Assembly: GCF_014483895.1 (NCBI RefSeq)
Contig: NZ_CP059987.1
Span: 806,001-870,000, forward strand
DNA from: Protaetiibacter sp. SSC-01
GTDB lineage: Bacteria; Actinomycetota; Actinomycetes; Actinomycetales; Microbacteriaceae
DNA: 64,000 bases
Reading direction: 5' to 3'
Shown: positions 40,975 through 50,415 of the stretch, one piece after another
Layout of the letters: each line of letters begins with the position of its first letter
How positions within the stretch are numbered: the stretch's first letter is position 1
Translations under genes and position numbers: made by a program
The notes under the pieces: generated by a model
What the model was told of the DNA's origin: nothing
Databases searched by the model: none
What the model saw: only the letters and a program-made list of their open reading frames with translations

Positions 40975-41823
40975 ATGACGATCGTCCGCGCCGCAATCAG
41001 CCAGACCACCTGGACCGGCGACAAGGAATCCATGCTCGACAAGCACGAGGGCTTCCTCCGTGACGCGGCCGCCCAGGGCGCGCAGGTCATGAGCTTCCAG
41101 GAGCTGTTCTACGGCCCCTACTTCGGCATCACGCAGGACAAGAAGTACTACCGCTACGCGGAGCAGGCCGACGGCCCCATCGTGCAGCGCTTCGCATCCG
41201 TCGCCAAGGAGCTCGGCGTCGTGACCGTGCTCCCCATCTACGAGGAGGCCGAGACGGGCGTGTACTACAACACGACCGTCGTCGTCGACGCCGACGGCAC
41301 GATCCTCGGCAAGTACCGCAAGCACCACATCCCGCACCTCGACCGCTTCTGGGAGAAGTTCTACTTCCGCCCGGGCAACCTCGGCTACCCGGTCTTCGAG
41401 ACCGCCGTGGGCCGCGTCGGCACCTACATCTGCTACGACCGCCACTTCCCCGAGGGATGGCGCGAGCTGGGGCTCAACGACGCCCACATGGTCTTCAACC
41501 CCAACGCCACCAAGCCCGGTCTCTCGAACCGCCTGTGGGAGGTCGAGGGCCCCGCGGCGGCCGTCGCCAACGGCTACTTCGTGCTGCAGCCCAACCGCGT
41601 CGGCCGCGAGGACAACGAGTACGGCGACCTCGCCGTCGACTTCTACGGCACGAGCCAGGTCATCGACCCGCGCGGCAACTTCGTCGGCGAGCGGGGCTCG
41701 GGCACCGAGGAGGAGGTGCTCATCCGCGACCTCGACATGAGCATGGTGCGCGAGATGCGCGACGACTGGCAGTTCTTCCGCGACCGTCGTCCCGACAGCT
41801 ACGAGAAGATCGCCCGCCCGTAA
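40975..41823 (+). CDS. Beta-ureidopropionase/N-carbamoyl-amino-acid amidohydrolase (nitrilase family)
   Basis: A 282-residue nitrilase-superfamily enzyme with catalytic triad Glu43 (MSFQELFYGPYFG), Lys116 (GKYRKHHIP) and Cys153 (TYICYDRHFPE). Close resemblance in motifs to beta-ureidopropionases and N-carbamoyl-beta-alanine amidohydrolases that release CO2 and ammonia from ureidopropionate. ATG 40975 follows GAGGAGA; the in-frame upstream ATG would include the operator region. First gene of the operon, so the product of ring opening is hydrolysed as soon as it is made. Confidence 0.88.
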   Translation: MTIVRAAISQTTWTGDKESMLDKHEGFLRDAAAQGAQVMSFQELFYGPYFGITQDKKYYRYAEQADGPIVQRFASVAKELGVVTVLPIYEEAETGVYYNTTVVVDADGTILGKYRKHHIPHLDRFWEKFYFRPGNLGYPVFETAVGRVGTYICYDRHFPEGWRELGLNDAHMVFNPNATKPGLSNRLWEVEGPAAAVANGYFVLQPNRVGREDNEYGDLAVDFYGTSQVIDPRGNFVGERGSGTEEEVLIRDLDMSMVREMRDDWQFFRDRRPDSYEKIARP

Positions 41824-41842
41824 GGCCCGAAGGAGCACCACG

Positions 41843-43276
41843 ATGGCAACGACACTCATCAAGGGCGGGACGGTCGTCACCGCCACGGGACGCAGCGAGG
41901 CGGATGTCCTCGTCGACGGCGAGCAGATCGTCGCGGTCCTGAGCCCCGGCTCGCAGCTGCTCGGCACGGACCTCACGCAGGGCGTCGACACGGTCGTCGA
42001 CGCCACCGGCAAGTACGTGATCCCCGGCGGCATCGACGCGCACACCCACATGGAGCTGCCCTTCGGCGGCACCTTCGCATCCGACACGTTCGAGACCGGC
42101 ACGCGTGCCGCGGCCCACGGCGGCACCACGACCATCATCGACTTCGCGGTGCAGACCTACGGCCAGAAGGTCATGGACGGCCTCGCGGCGTGGCACGAGA
42201 AGGCCGCGGGCAACTGCGCCATCGACTACGCCTTCCACCAGATCATCGGCGGAGTCGACGCGGACTCGCTCGCCGTGCTGCCGACCCTCGTCGACGAGGG
42301 CATCACGAGCTTCAAGCTCTTCATGGCCTACCCGGGCGTCTTCTACTCGGACGACGCCCAGATCCTCAAGGCCATGCAGGTCGCAGCCGACACGGGACTG
42401 CTCACGATGATGCACGCCGAGAACGGGCCCGTCATCGACGTGCTCGCGGCGCAGCTCGCCGAGGCCGGCAAGACCGACCCCTACTTCCACGGCATCGCAC
42501 GTGCCTGGCAGATGGAGGAGGAGGCCACCCACCGCGCGATCATGATCGCGCAGCTGACCGGCGCACCCCTCTACGTCGTGCACGTCTCGGCGAAGCAGGC
42601 GGTCGAGCAGCTCGCGGCCGCCCGCGACCGCGGCCAGAACGTGTTCGGGGAGACCTGCCCCCAGTACCTCTACCTCTCGCTGGAGGAGCAGCTGGGTGCA
42701 TCGAGCGACGAGTGGGGCGCTTTCGAGGGCGCCAAGTGGGTGTGCTCCACGCCGCTGCGTTCGCGCGAAGAGGGTCACCAGCACTCCATGTGGCAGGCTC
42801 TCCGGACCAACGACCTGCAGATGGTGTCGACCGACCACTGCCCGTTCTGCATGAAGGGGCAGAAGGACCTCGGCCTCGGCGACTTCCGCAAGATCCCGAA
42901 CGGCATCGGCACCGTCGAGCACCGCATGGACCTCATGTACCAGGGCGTCGTGACGGGCGAGATCAGCCTCGAGCGCTGGGTCGAGCTCACGAGCACGACC
43001 CCCGCGCGCATGTTCGGCCTCTACGGCAAGAAGGGCGTCATCCAGCCGGGCGCGGACGCCGACATCGTCGTGTACGACCCGAACGGTCACACGAAGATCA
43101 GCGCGGAGACCCACCACATGAACATGGACCACTCCGCGTGGGAGGGCTTCGAGGTCGACGGCAAGGTCGACACCGTGCTCTCGCGCGGCAAGGTCATCGT
43201 CGACGGCGACCAGTACCTGGGCGCCAAGGGAGACGGCCGCTTCGTCAAGCGCGGTCTCTCCCAGTACCTCATCTGA
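41843..43276 (+). CDS. hydA: Dihydropyrimidinase/hydantoinase
   Basis: A 477-residue amidohydrolase that opens 5,6-dihydropyrimidine or hydantoin rings. Binuclear-metal ligands visible are His67 and His69 (GGIDAHTHMELPFGG), the carboxylated Lys158 (TSFKLFMAYPG), His191 (MMHAENG), His247 (YVVHVSA) and Asp331 (STDHCPF). This is the full dihydropyrimidinase set. It follows the beta-ureidopropionase by 19 bases and precedes an LLM oxidoreductase. Confidence 0.93.
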   Translation: MATTLIKGGTVVTATGRSEADVLVDGEQIVAVLSPGSQLLGTDLTQGVDTVVDATGKYVIPGGIDAHTHMELPFGGTFASDTFETGTRAAAHGGTTTIIDFAVQTYGQKVMDGLAAWHEKAAGNCAIDYAFHQIIGGVDADSLAVLPTLVDEGITSFKLFMAYPGVFYSDDAQILKAMQVAADTGLLTMMHAENGPVIDVLAAQLAEAGKTDPYFHGIARAWQMEEEATHRAIMIAQLTGAPLYVVHVSAKQAVEQLAAARDRGQNVFGETCPQYLYLSLEEQLGASSDEWGAFEGAKWVCSTPLRSREEGHQHSMWQALRTNDLQMVSTDHCPFCMKGQKDLGLGDFRKIPNGIGTVEHRMDLMYQGVVTGEISLERWVELTSTTPARMFGLYGKKGVIQPGADADIVVYDPNGHTKISAETHHMNMDHSAWEGFEVDGKVDTVLSRGKVIVDGDQYLGAKGDGRFVKRGLSQYLI

Positions 43277-43286
43277 AAGGCTCGAA

Positions 43287-44318
43287 TTGGACTTCGGAGC
43301 AGTAATCCAGACGAACCCGCCCGCCTCCCGGACGGTTCACCTCGCGAAGCTCGCCGAGCAGTACGGGTTCGACTACGCGTGGACGTTCGACTCCCACATC
43401 CTGTGGCAGGAGCCGTACGTCATCTACAGCCAGATCCTCGCGGAGACGCGCAAGATCAAGGTCGGCCCGTTCGTCACCAACCCGGCGACGCGCGACTGGA
43501 CCGTGACGGCATCCACGTTCGCGACGCTCAACGAGATGTACGGCAACCGCACGGTCGTCGGCATCGGCCGCGGCGACTCGGCGGTGCGCGTCACCAACGG
43601 CAAGCCCACGACCCTCAAGGAGCTGCGCGAGTCGGTGCACGTCATCCGCGAGCTCGGCAACAGCCGCGCCGTGGAGCACAACGGCTCGACGCTGCAGTTC
43701 CCGTGGTCGAAGGGCTCGGAGCTCGAGGTGTGGGTGGCCGCCTACGGCCCCCTCGCCCTCAAGCTCACGGGTGAGGTCGCCGACGGCTTCATCCTGCAGC
43801 TCGCCGACGTCGACATCGCCAAGTGGATGATCACGACGGTGCGCGACGCGGCCGAGGCCGCGGGCCGCGACCCCGACGCGATCACCTTCTGCGTCGCGTC
43901 GCCCTTCTACATCGGCGACAGCTCCGACCCCGCGACGATGCAGCACATGCGCGACCAGTGCCGCTGGTTCGGCGGCATGGTGGGCAACCACGTGGCCGAC
44001 ATCGTCGAGAAGTACGGATCGAGCGGTGCCGTTCCGAAGGCCCTCACCGACTACATCGAGGGCCGCAAGGGCTACGACTACAACTCGCACGGCAAGGCGG
44101 GCAACGACCACGTCGACTTCGTGCCGGATGAGATCGTCGACCGGTTCTGCATGCTCGGCACCGCCGACGACCACATCGCGAAGCTCGAGGAGCTCAAGTC
44201 GATCGGCGTCGACCAGTTCGCCGGCTACCTCATGCACGACAACAAGGAGGAGACCCTCCGCGTGTACGGCGAGACGGTGATCCCGGCCCTGCAAGAGACG
44301 GTCAAGGCCAAGTCGTGA
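43287..44318 (+). CDS. LLM-class oxidoreductase of the pyrimidine operon
   Basis: A 343-residue LLM-fold protein starting at TTG 43287, with an AAAGG site eight bases before it. It shows NPPASRTVHLAKLAEQYGFDYAWTFDSHILWQEPY and GDSAVRVTNGKPTTLKELRES, the marks of the TIGR03842-type family that I recall as lying near dihydropyrimidinase genes in other genomes. Cofactor could be F420 or FMN. No conventional dihydropyrimidine dehydrogenase is in the operon, so this protein is a candidate for that first reductive step, by inference only. The stop overlaps the permease start by four bases. Confidence 0.85.
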   Translation: MDFGAVIQTNPPASRTVHLAKLAEQYGFDYAWTFDSHILWQEPYVIYSQILAETRKIKVGPFVTNPATRDWTVTASTFATLNEMYGNRTVVGIGRGDSAVRVTNGKPTTLKELRESVHVIRELGNSRAVEHNGSTLQFPWSKGSELEVWVAAYGPLALKLTGEVADGFILQLADVDIAKWMITTVRDAAEAAGRDPDAITFCVASPFYIGDSSDPATMQHMRDQCRWFGGMVGNHVADIVEKYGSSGAVPKALTDYIEGRKGYDYNSHGKAGNDHVDFVPDEIVDRFCMLGTADDHIAKLEELKSIGVDQFAGYLMHDNKEETLRVYGETVIPALQETVKAKS

Positions 44319-45259
44319 CCGAGTTCGCCCGGTCCGCGTCCCCCGTCGCCGCTCGTCGGCGTGCGACGGGACGCGGCTGGGCGGCCGCGCTCTGGGGCGC
44401 CGTGGGCGTCGTCGCGGTCGCCGTGATCTGGGAGCTCTACAAGTTCCTCGGGCCCGCCGAGGGGGTCACGATCGGGCAGGTCGAGGGTCAGACCGGCTCG
44501 GGCGTCATGATCCTGCCGCGCACCCACGACCGCGCGATGCCGCACATCTGGTCGATGATCGTGCGGCTCGGCGAGCCGACGAGCGGCGGCGCGACGCCCC
44601 CGCTCTTCGTCACGGTCGCCCAGGCCGCGCTCGTGACGCTCGGGATGGCGGCCGTCGGCTGGCTCATCGGCGTCGCGGTCGGCGCGATCCTCGGCCTCGT
44701 CATGCAGCGTTGGAAGCTGCTCGAGTGGGGCCTGCTTCCGTGGGTCGTCGTGAGCCAGATCGTGCCGCTCATCGCGTTCGCACCCGTCGTCAACGCGATC
44801 GGCAACCAGATCGACCGCTCGGGCACGCCGTGGCCGCAGTGGCTCTCGGTCGCCGTCATCGCGTCGTACCTCGCCTTCTTCCCCGTCGCCGTCGGCGTGC
44901 TGCGCGGGCTCGAGGCGCCCGACCGCATCCACGTCGACCTCATGCGCAGCTACGCCGCCGGGTACTGGGCGACGCTCTTCGGGCTGCGGCTGCCCGCATC
45001 CGTGCCCCACCTGCTCCCGGCCCTGCGCCTCGCGGCCGCGAACGCCGTGCTCGGCGCCGTCGTCGCCGAGGTGTCGATCGGCATGCGCGGCGGCATCGGG
45101 CGCATGCTCATCCAGCTCGCGGGCCAGGCCTCGAGTGACCCGGCCGCGCCGTGGGGGCCGATGTTCGGCTCCATCGCGCTCGGTCTCATCGCGGCGGGAT
45201 CCGTCGCGCTCATCGGACTCGGACTCAAGAACTACCGCAGAGGAGAGGCGACGGCATGA
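44315..45259 (+). CDS. ABC permease, NitT/TauT type (first)
   Basis: A 314-residue permease of the NitT/TauT-SsuC family, with about six hydrophobic segments and the EAA-like loop LMRSYAAGYWATLFGLRLPASVPHLLPALRLA near the C-terminus. GTG 44315 overlaps the LLM stop. A second, shorter permease in the operon (46047) suggests a heterodimeric channel. Confidence 0.9.
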   Translation: MTEFARSASPVAARRRATGRGWAAALWGAVGVVAVAVIWELYKFLGPAEGVTIGQVEGQTGSGVMILPRTHDRAMPHIWSMIVRLGEPTSGGATPPLFVTVAQAALVTLGMAAVGWLIGVAVGAILGLVMQRWKLLEWGLLPWVVVSQIVPLIAFAPVVNAIGNQIDRSGTPWPQWLSVAVIASYLAFFPVAVGVLRGLEAPDRIHVDLMRSYAAGYWATLFGLRLPASVPHLLPALRLAAANAVLGAVVAEVSIGMRGGIGRMLIQLAGQASSDPAAPWGPMFGSIALGLIAAGSVALIGLGLKNYRRGEATA

Positions 45260-46050
45260 GTGCTGATCTCGCAGTCAAGGCCGCCGGCGTCGGCAAGGTC
45301 TTCGACACCAAGGACGGCGACGTCGTCGCGCTCACGGGTGTCGACCTCGAGGTGCGGGCGGGCGAGTTCGTCTCGCTCATCGGTCCGTCCGGATGCGGCA
45401 AGTCGACGCTCCTGCGCCTCATCGCCGACCTCGACGAGGCGACGAGCGGCGAGCTCACGATCTTCGGCAAGCCCGCCCGCCGCGCGCGCATCGACCAGGA
45501 CTACGGCATCGCCTTCCAGCAGGCGGGGCTGCTGCCGTGGCGCACGGTCGGCGCGAACATCGCGCTGCCGCTCGAGCTGCACAAGGTGGCGAAGGGGGAG
45601 CGCGAGGCTCGCGTCGCGCAGCTCGCCGAGCTCGTGGGCCTCACGGAGTTCGTCGACCGCTACCCCGATCAGCTCTCGGGCGGCATGCAGCAGCGCGTCG
45701 CGATCGCGCGCGCCCTCGCCGCGAGCCCCAAGCTCCTGCTCATGGACGAGCCGTTCGGAGCCCTCGACGAGATGACGCGCGAGTATCTCCAGAGCGAGCT
45801 CACGCGCATCGCCGCCGAGACGGGCGCCGCCGTCGTCTTCGTGACCCACTCGATCCCCGAGGCCGTGTTCCTCTCCGACCGCGTCGTCGTCATGAGCCCC
45901 CGTCCCGGACGGATCACCGACGTCATCGAGACGGGCCTCGGCGAGGCGCGCGACGAGTCGCTGCGCGAGAACCCCGCCTACTTCGAGAAGGTCACCGCGG
46001 TGCGCGAGGCGCTCCACGGCACCAAGGTCGAGAGGGCGAACGAGCGATGA
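45256..46050 (+). CDS. ABC ATPase, NitT/TauT type
   Basis: A 264-residue ATPase: Walker A IGPSGCGKST, signature LSGGMQQRVAIARAL, Walker B LLLMDEPFGALDEMTREYLQ. It is flanked by two permeases with overlaps of four bases at each end and powers uptake of the operon's substrate. Confidence 0.94.
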   Translation: MSADLAVKAAGVGKVFDTKDGDVVALTGVDLEVRAGEFVSLIGPSGCGKSTLLRLIADLDEATSGELTIFGKPARRARIDQDYGIAFQQAGLLPWRTVGANIALPLELHKVAKGEREARVAQLAELVGLTEFVDRYPDQLSGGMQQRVAIARALAASPKLLLMDEPFGALDEMTREYLQSELTRIAAETGAAVVFVTHSIPEAVFLSDRVVVMSPRPGRITDVIETGLGEARDESLRENPAYFEKVTAVREALHGTKVERANER

Positions 46051-46826
46051 GCTCGGCGGGCGTCGACACGCGCCTCCCGCAGTGGCTGCGGGTGGTCGCG
46101 CCGATCGGCGTGGGCGTGCTCCTGCTCGTCGTGTGGGCCCTCTACGTCGAGTTCGGCGACGCGCCCCGGATGCTGCCCAGCCCGATCGCGATCGGCGAGG
46201 AGTTCGCGCTCCGCTGGAACATCATCTGGGACGACATGGTCATCACGGCCACGAACGCCCTCATCGGCCTCACGGTCGGGTCGGTGCTCGCCGTCGTGCT
46301 CGCGGGCTCGGCCGCCGCGTGGCGCCCCGTCGACGGCATGCTCGCGCCCCTCGTCGCGGCGCTCGCCGTCATCCCGATCGTCGCGATCACGCCCATCCTC
46401 AACACGATGTTCGGGGCGTCGAGCCAGTTCGGCCGCCAGGCCGTCGCGATGATCGCCGCGTTCATCCCCGTCTTCATCAACGTGCTGCGCGGGCTGCGCC
46501 AGACGAAGCCCGTCCATCGCGACCTCATGCGCGCATCCGCCGCCACGAGCGGGCAGACGTTCCGGATGCTGACGCTCCCGACCGCCATGCCCTACCTCAT
46601 GACGGGTCTGCGGGTCGCGAGCTCGCTCGCCGTCATCGCGGCCCTCGTCGCCGAGTACTTCGGCGGACCGTCCGACGGCATCGGCACGTCGATCGCCACC
46701 TACGCCAAGTCCGGCCGCGCCGCTCTCGCGTGGGCCTACGTGGGCGGCGGCATCCTCATCGGACTCGTGTTCTTCCTCATCACCGCGTTCCTCGAACGAC
46801 TCGTGACGAGGCGCGCGCCGGGGTGA
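46047..46826 (+). CDS. ABC permease, NitT/TauT type (second)
   Basis: A 259-residue permease with five or six hydrophobic segments and the EAA loop DLMRASAATSGQTFRMLTLPTAMPYLMTGLRVA. ATG 46047 overlaps the ATPase stop. It pairs with the 44315 permease. Confidence 0.92.
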   Translation: MSSAGVDTRLPQWLRVVAPIGVGVLLLVVWALYVEFGDAPRMLPSPIAIGEEFALRWNIIWDDMVITATNALIGLTVGSVLAVVLAGSAAAWRPVDGMLAPLVAALAVIPIVAITPILNTMFGASSQFGRQAVAMIAAFIPVFINVLRGLRQTKPVHRDLMRASAATSGQTFRMLTLPTAMPYLMTGLRVASSLAVIAALVAEYFGGPSDGIGTSIATYAKSGRAALAWAYVGGGILIGLVFFLITAFLERLVTRRAPG

Positions 46827-46947
46827 CCCGGCACAGGCTCCACCGAAACACCCGCACCAGAAGCTCCACCTGCACCAGAAGCTCCACCCGCACCATCCCG
46901 AACACCAGGATCCCCGGATCCGCCACCACAGAACGAAAGGGAACAGC
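46827..46947. repeat. Short tandem 18-bp repeat before the binding protein
   Basis: AGAAGCTCCACC(T/C)GCACC occurs at 46859-46876 and 46877-46894, with a degenerate copy upstream (GGCTCCACCGAAACACCCGCACC). It lies between the permease and its binding-protein gene and contains no open frame of its own worth calling. GAAAGGGAACAGC precedes the ATG at 46948. Confidence 0.75.
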
Positions 46948-48120
46948 ATGAGACTCAGCAAGAGGCACGGACTCGGGCTCGCGTCCGCGGCCGCCGTCAC
47001 GGCGCTCGCTCTCTCCGCGTGCGCGGGTCCGACGGACTCCGACTCCGACGGCGCCGACGGCGACTTCACCCCGCTCACCTCCATCAAGCTGCAGCTGCAG
47101 TGGCTGCCGCAGGCCCAGTTCGCCGGTTACTACGTCGCTCTCGAGAAGGGCTACTTCGAGGAGGAGGGCTTCGACTCGGTCGAGATCGTCCCCTCGGGCG
47201 GCGACATCGTGCCGCAGGACGCGCTCGTCGCGGGCGACGTCGACTTCGCCGTCGCGTGGGTGCCGAAGGTGCTCGGCAGCATCGAGGCCACGGGCGTCGA
47301 GCTGACCGACATCGCGCAGGTCTTCCAGACCTCCGGCACGCTGCAGGTCTCCTGGAAGGGCGACGGCATCACCGAGGTCGCCGACTTCGAGGGCAAGCGC
47401 ATCGGCTCGTGGGGCTTCGGCAACGAGTGGGAGATCTTCGCCGCCATGGCGGCCGAGGGCCTCGACTCGACGACCGTGTCGATCACGACGCAGGACTTCT
47501 CGATGAACGCCCTGCTCGACGGCGACGTCGACGCCGCCCAGGCGATGACCTACAACGAGCTCGCGCAGGTGCTCGAGACGGTCAACCCGGCCACGGGCGA
47601 GCTCTACACGCTCGACGACCTCGACATCGTCTCCTACGAGGACACCGAGGGTGCGATGCTGCAGGACGCCCTGTGGGCCGATACGCAGCGCCTCGAGGAC
47701 GACCCGGCGTACGCGGATGCCGCGGTGCGCTTCCTGAAGGCCGTCGCGAAGGGCTGGCTCTTCGCGCGCGACAACCCCGAGGAGGCCGCCACGATCGTCT
47801 ACGACATCGCGTCGAACGCCGAGGCCGCCTTCCCGGTCGGACCCGTGCACCAGCTCTGGATGATGAACGAGACCAACAAGCTCATCTGGACGGGCGCCGA
47901 CTTCGGCGTCATCGACTCGGCCGCGTGGGACAAGACGGTCGCGGGCGCGCTCGCGGCGGTCAACCAGGACGGCCTCAACCTCATCACGGAGGAGCCGCCG
48001 GCATCCGCGTACTCGAACGAGTACATCGAGAAGGCGCTCGCCGAGCTCGCCGAGGAGGGCATCGACCTCTCGGGCTCCTACACTCCCATCGACGTCGTCC
48101 TCACCGAGGGCGGCCAGTAA
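46948..48120 (+). CDS. NMT1/THI5-like substrate-binding lipoprotein
   Basis: A 390-residue lipoprotein: signal and lipobox LALSAC with Cys25, then IKLQLQWLPQAQFAGYYVALEKGYFEEEGF, the classic start of NMT1/THI5-like (pyrimidine-precursor or hydroxymethylpyrimidine-type) binding proteins, and PSGGDIVPQDALVAGDVDFAVAWVPKVL. With the adjacent ABC genes it should bind the imported ring compound, probably a pyrimidine or hydantoin. A strong hairpin follows it. Confidence 0.9.
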   Translation: MRLSKRHGLGLASAAAVTALALSACAGPTDSDSDGADGDFTPLTSIKLQLQWLPQAQFAGYYVALEKGYFEEEGFDSVEIVPSGGDIVPQDALVAGDVDFAVAWVPKVLGSIEATGVELTDIAQVFQTSGTLQVSWKGDGITEVADFEGKRIGSWGFGNEWEIFAAMAAEGLDSTTVSITTQDFSMNALLDGDVDAAQAMTYNELAQVLETVNPATGELYTLDDLDIVSYEDTEGAMLQDALWADTQRLEDDPAYADAAVRFLKAVAKGWLFARDNPEEAATIVYDIASNAEAAFPVGPVHQLWMMNETNKLIWTGADFGVIDSAAWDKTVAGALAAVNQDGLNLITEEPPASAYSNEYIEKALAELAEEGIDLSGSYTPIDVVLTEGGQ

Positions 48121-48134
48121 CACCCATCACCCGT

Positions 48135-48166
48135 CGGGGCGGGCGGCTTCCGGGCCGTCCGCCCCG
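48135..48166 (+). terminator. Hairpin after the binding-protein gene
   Basis: CGGGGCGGGCGGC (48135-48147) pairs with GCCGTCCGCCCCG (48154-48166) except for one G-U type position, around a six-base loop. It lies between the binding protein and the aminotransferase, so it may cap the transporter transcripts or partly read through to the next gene. Confidence 0.7.
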
Positions 48167-48205
48167 TCACCCCGCCATCCGGCGGCCCAGCCAGGGAACA
48201 GATAC

Positions 48206-49522
48206 ATGAGCACCAACCAGCACACCCTCGACCTCGACCGCGCCCACGTGTTCCACTCGTGGTCGGCCCAGGGAGCGCTCGCGCCCTTCGTGATCGCCGG
48301 CGCATCCGGCACCGAGGTGTGGGACTACGACGGCAACCGCTACCTCGACTTCTCGAGCCAGCTCGTCAACGTCAACATCGGGCACTCGCACCCGAAGGTC
48401 GTCGCCGCGATCCAGGAGCAGGCCGCCAACCTCGCGACCGTCGCCCCCGCGCACGCCAACCTGCAGCGCGGCGAGGCCGCGGCGCGCATCCTCGCGAAGG
48501 CGGGCCCCGGTTTCGACAAGGTCTTCTTCACGAACGGCGGTGCGGATGCGAACGAGAACGCCATCCGCATGGCCCGCCTGTTCACGGGCCGCGACAAGGT
48601 GCTCTCCACCTACCGCAGCTACCACGGCAACACCGGCGCGGCCGTCGTCGCGACGGGCGACTGGCGTCGCGTGCCCAACGAGTACGCGCGCGGCCACGTG
48701 CACTTCTTCGGCCCCTTCCCGTACCGCTCCGAGTTCTGGTCGGACTCGCCCGAGCAGGAGACGGAGCGCGCCCTGCAGCACCTCGAGCGCGTCATCGTCT
48801 CCGAGGGTGCGAGCTCGATCGCCGCGCTCCTCCTCGAGGGCGTGCCCGGCACCGCGGGCGTCATCATGCCCCCGCCCGGCTGGTACGCGGGCGTGCGCGC
48901 GCTGTGCGACAAGTACGGCATCCTGTGGATCGCCGACGAGGTCATGTCGGGCTTCGGCCGCACGGGCGACTGGTTCGCGTGGCAGAACGCCGAGGTCAAC
49001 CCCGACGGCGTCGTGCCCGACCTCATCACCTTCGCGAAGGGCGTCAACTCGGGCTACGTGCCCGTCGGCGGCGTCGTCATCTCCGACCCCGTCTCGCACA
49101 CCTTCGACGACCAGGTGTTCCCCGGCGGCCTCACCTACTCGGGCCACCCGCTCGCCGCAGCGTCGATCGTCGCGTCGATCGACGCGATGGAGGAGGAGGG
49201 CATCCTCGAGAACGCAGCCGCGATCGGCCGCGACGTGCTGGGCCCGGGCCTGCGCGCGCTCGCGGAGTCGCATCCGATGATCGGCGAGGTGCGCGGCGTC
49301 GGCGTCTTCTGGGCGCTCGACCTCGTGACCTCGCGCGAGACGCGCGAGCCCGTCCCGGCCTCGACGATCGGCGCGCTCAAGAAGGAGCTCATGGCCCGCG
49401 GCCTGCTGCCCTTCGCAGCCGACAACCGCATCCACGTCGTGCCGCCGTGCACCGTGACCGCGGAGGAGTGCCTGCGAGCCCTCGCGATCCTCGACGAGGC
49501 GTTCACCGCCGTCGAGAACTGA
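48206..49522 (+). CDS. Class III aminotransferase, probable beta-alanine:2-oxoacid type
   Basis: A 438-residue PLP aminotransferase with DEVMSGFGRTGDWFAWQ and the PLP-lysine motif LITFAKGVNSGYVP. Placement at the end of an operon for dihydropyrimidinase and beta-ureidopropionase points to beta-alanine (or 3-aminoisobutyrate) transamination, the next step of reductive pyrimidine breakdown. Motifs alone do not distinguish it from omega-amino acid:pyruvate transaminases. Confidence 0.88.
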   Translation: MSTNQHTLDLDRAHVFHSWSAQGALAPFVIAGASGTEVWDYDGNRYLDFSSQLVNVNIGHSHPKVVAAIQEQAANLATVAPAHANLQRGEAAARILAKAGPGFDKVFFTNGGADANENAIRMARLFTGRDKVLSTYRSYHGNTGAAVVATGDWRRVPNEYARGHVHFFGPFPYRSEFWSDSPEQETERALQHLERVIVSEGASSIAALLLEGVPGTAGVIMPPPGWYAGVRALCDKYGILWIADEVMSGFGRTGDWFAWQNAEVNPDGVVPDLITFAKGVNSGYVPVGGVVISDPVSHTFDDQVFPGGLTYSGHPLAAASIVASIDAMEEEGILENAAAIGRDVLGPGLRALAESHPMIGEVRGVGVFWALDLVTSRETREPVPASTIGALKKELMARGLLPFAADNRIHVVPPCTVTAEECLRALAILDEAFTAVEN

Positions 49523-49527
49523 TCTCC

Positions 49528-49606
49528 GCCAAACGCTGCAGCGGTGGGCCAACCGCGGCGGACATCTCCGCCGCCTGACGCCCATCGCTGCAGCGTTTGC
49601 CATCAC
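49528..49606. repeat. Two copies of the CGCTGCAGCGTTTGG element
   Basis: GCCAAACGCTGCAGCGGTGGGCC at 49528-49550 and ATCGCTGCAGCGTTTGCCAT around 49584-49603 face each other and could pair. They match the palindrome at 25611 and the element at 54248. They lie between the aminotransferase and the DUF177 gene. Confidence 0.75.
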
Positions 49607-49627
49607 TCACGCGTAGAATCGGCGACC

Positions 49628-50158
49628 GTGCCTGCACACAAGAACCCCTACCTCGTGCCCGTGCACGACCTCATGCACCGCCCCGGCGAGATGCGTGAGC
49701 GCGTGCTCGAGTTCGACGCGCCCGAGCGCCTCGGAGAGGCCGTCGCCTTCGTGAAGGAGGGCACGCGCATCCGCATCGACCTGCGTCTCGAGGGCCTGCA
49801 CGACGGCATCCTCGTCACGGGCGACGTCGACACGACGGCCGACGGCGAGTGCGTGCGCTGCCTCGACCCCGTCGAGCTCCCGCTCGAAGTCGAATTCCAG
49901 GAGCTTTTCGCGTATTCTGAGGACGAAGCTTTCGACTTCGCGATTCGAGACGACCACGTGGATCTCGAATCCGTCGTGCGGGATGCGGTGGTGCTGGCAC
50001 TGCCGTTCCAGCCGGTCTGCCGACCGGACTGCCCCGGTCTCGACCCCACCACGGGGGAGAAGCTGGAGGACGGTGCCGTGACGCAGGACCGCGAGGTGAC
50101 CGACCCCCGGTGGGCCGCGCTCGAGGGCTTCCGCCCCAGCACCACCGACACCGAATAG
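49628..50158 (+). CDS. DUF177 (YceD-type) ribosome-biogenesis-associated protein
   Basis: A 176-residue protein of the YceD/DUF177 family, identified by [26 protein letters not shown] and [27 protein letters not shown]. It sits directly before rpmF, the standard arrangement, and is associated with 23S rRNA or ribosome accumulation. GTG 49628 gives [21 protein letters not shown], which fits family starts. Confidence 0.92.
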   Translation: MPAHKNPYLVPVHDLMHRPGEMRERVLEFDAPERLGEAVAFVKEGTRIRIDLRLEGLHDGILVTGDVDTTADGECVRCLDPVELPLEVEFQELFAYSEDEAFDFAIRDDHVDLESVVRDAVVLALPFQPVCRPDCPGLDPTTGEKLEDGAVTQDREVTDPRWAALEGFRPSTTDTE

Positions 50159-50207
50159 ACCTCCGGCGCGCGCGCGAGCGCCGCCGAACACGAAAGAAGA
50201 GACAGCC

Positions 50208-50411
50208 ATGGCCGTTCCCAAGCGCCGCCAGTCGCGTGCCAACACGCACGCCCGCCGTTCGCAGTGGAAGGCGTCCGTGCCGACCCTCGTGAAGACCGTC
50301 GAGAACGGCAAGGTCACCTACAGCCTCCCGCACCGTGCCAAGGTCGTCGAGGACTCGGTCGGCACCCCCCTGTACCTCGAGTACAAGGGCCGGAAGGTCG
50401 CCGACGTCTGA
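50208..50411 (+). CDS. rpmF: 50S ribosomal protein L32
   Basis: A 67-residue L32: [30 protein letters not shown] onward. The protein lacks the CxxC pairs of zinc-binding L32 forms, so it is the zinc-independent type common in actinobacteria. AAGAGACAGCC precedes the ATG. Confidence 0.96.
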   Translation: MAVPKRRQSRANTHARRSQWKASVPTLVKTVENGKVTYSLPHRAKVVEDSVGTPLYLEYKGRKVADV

Positions 50412-50415
50412 GGCC

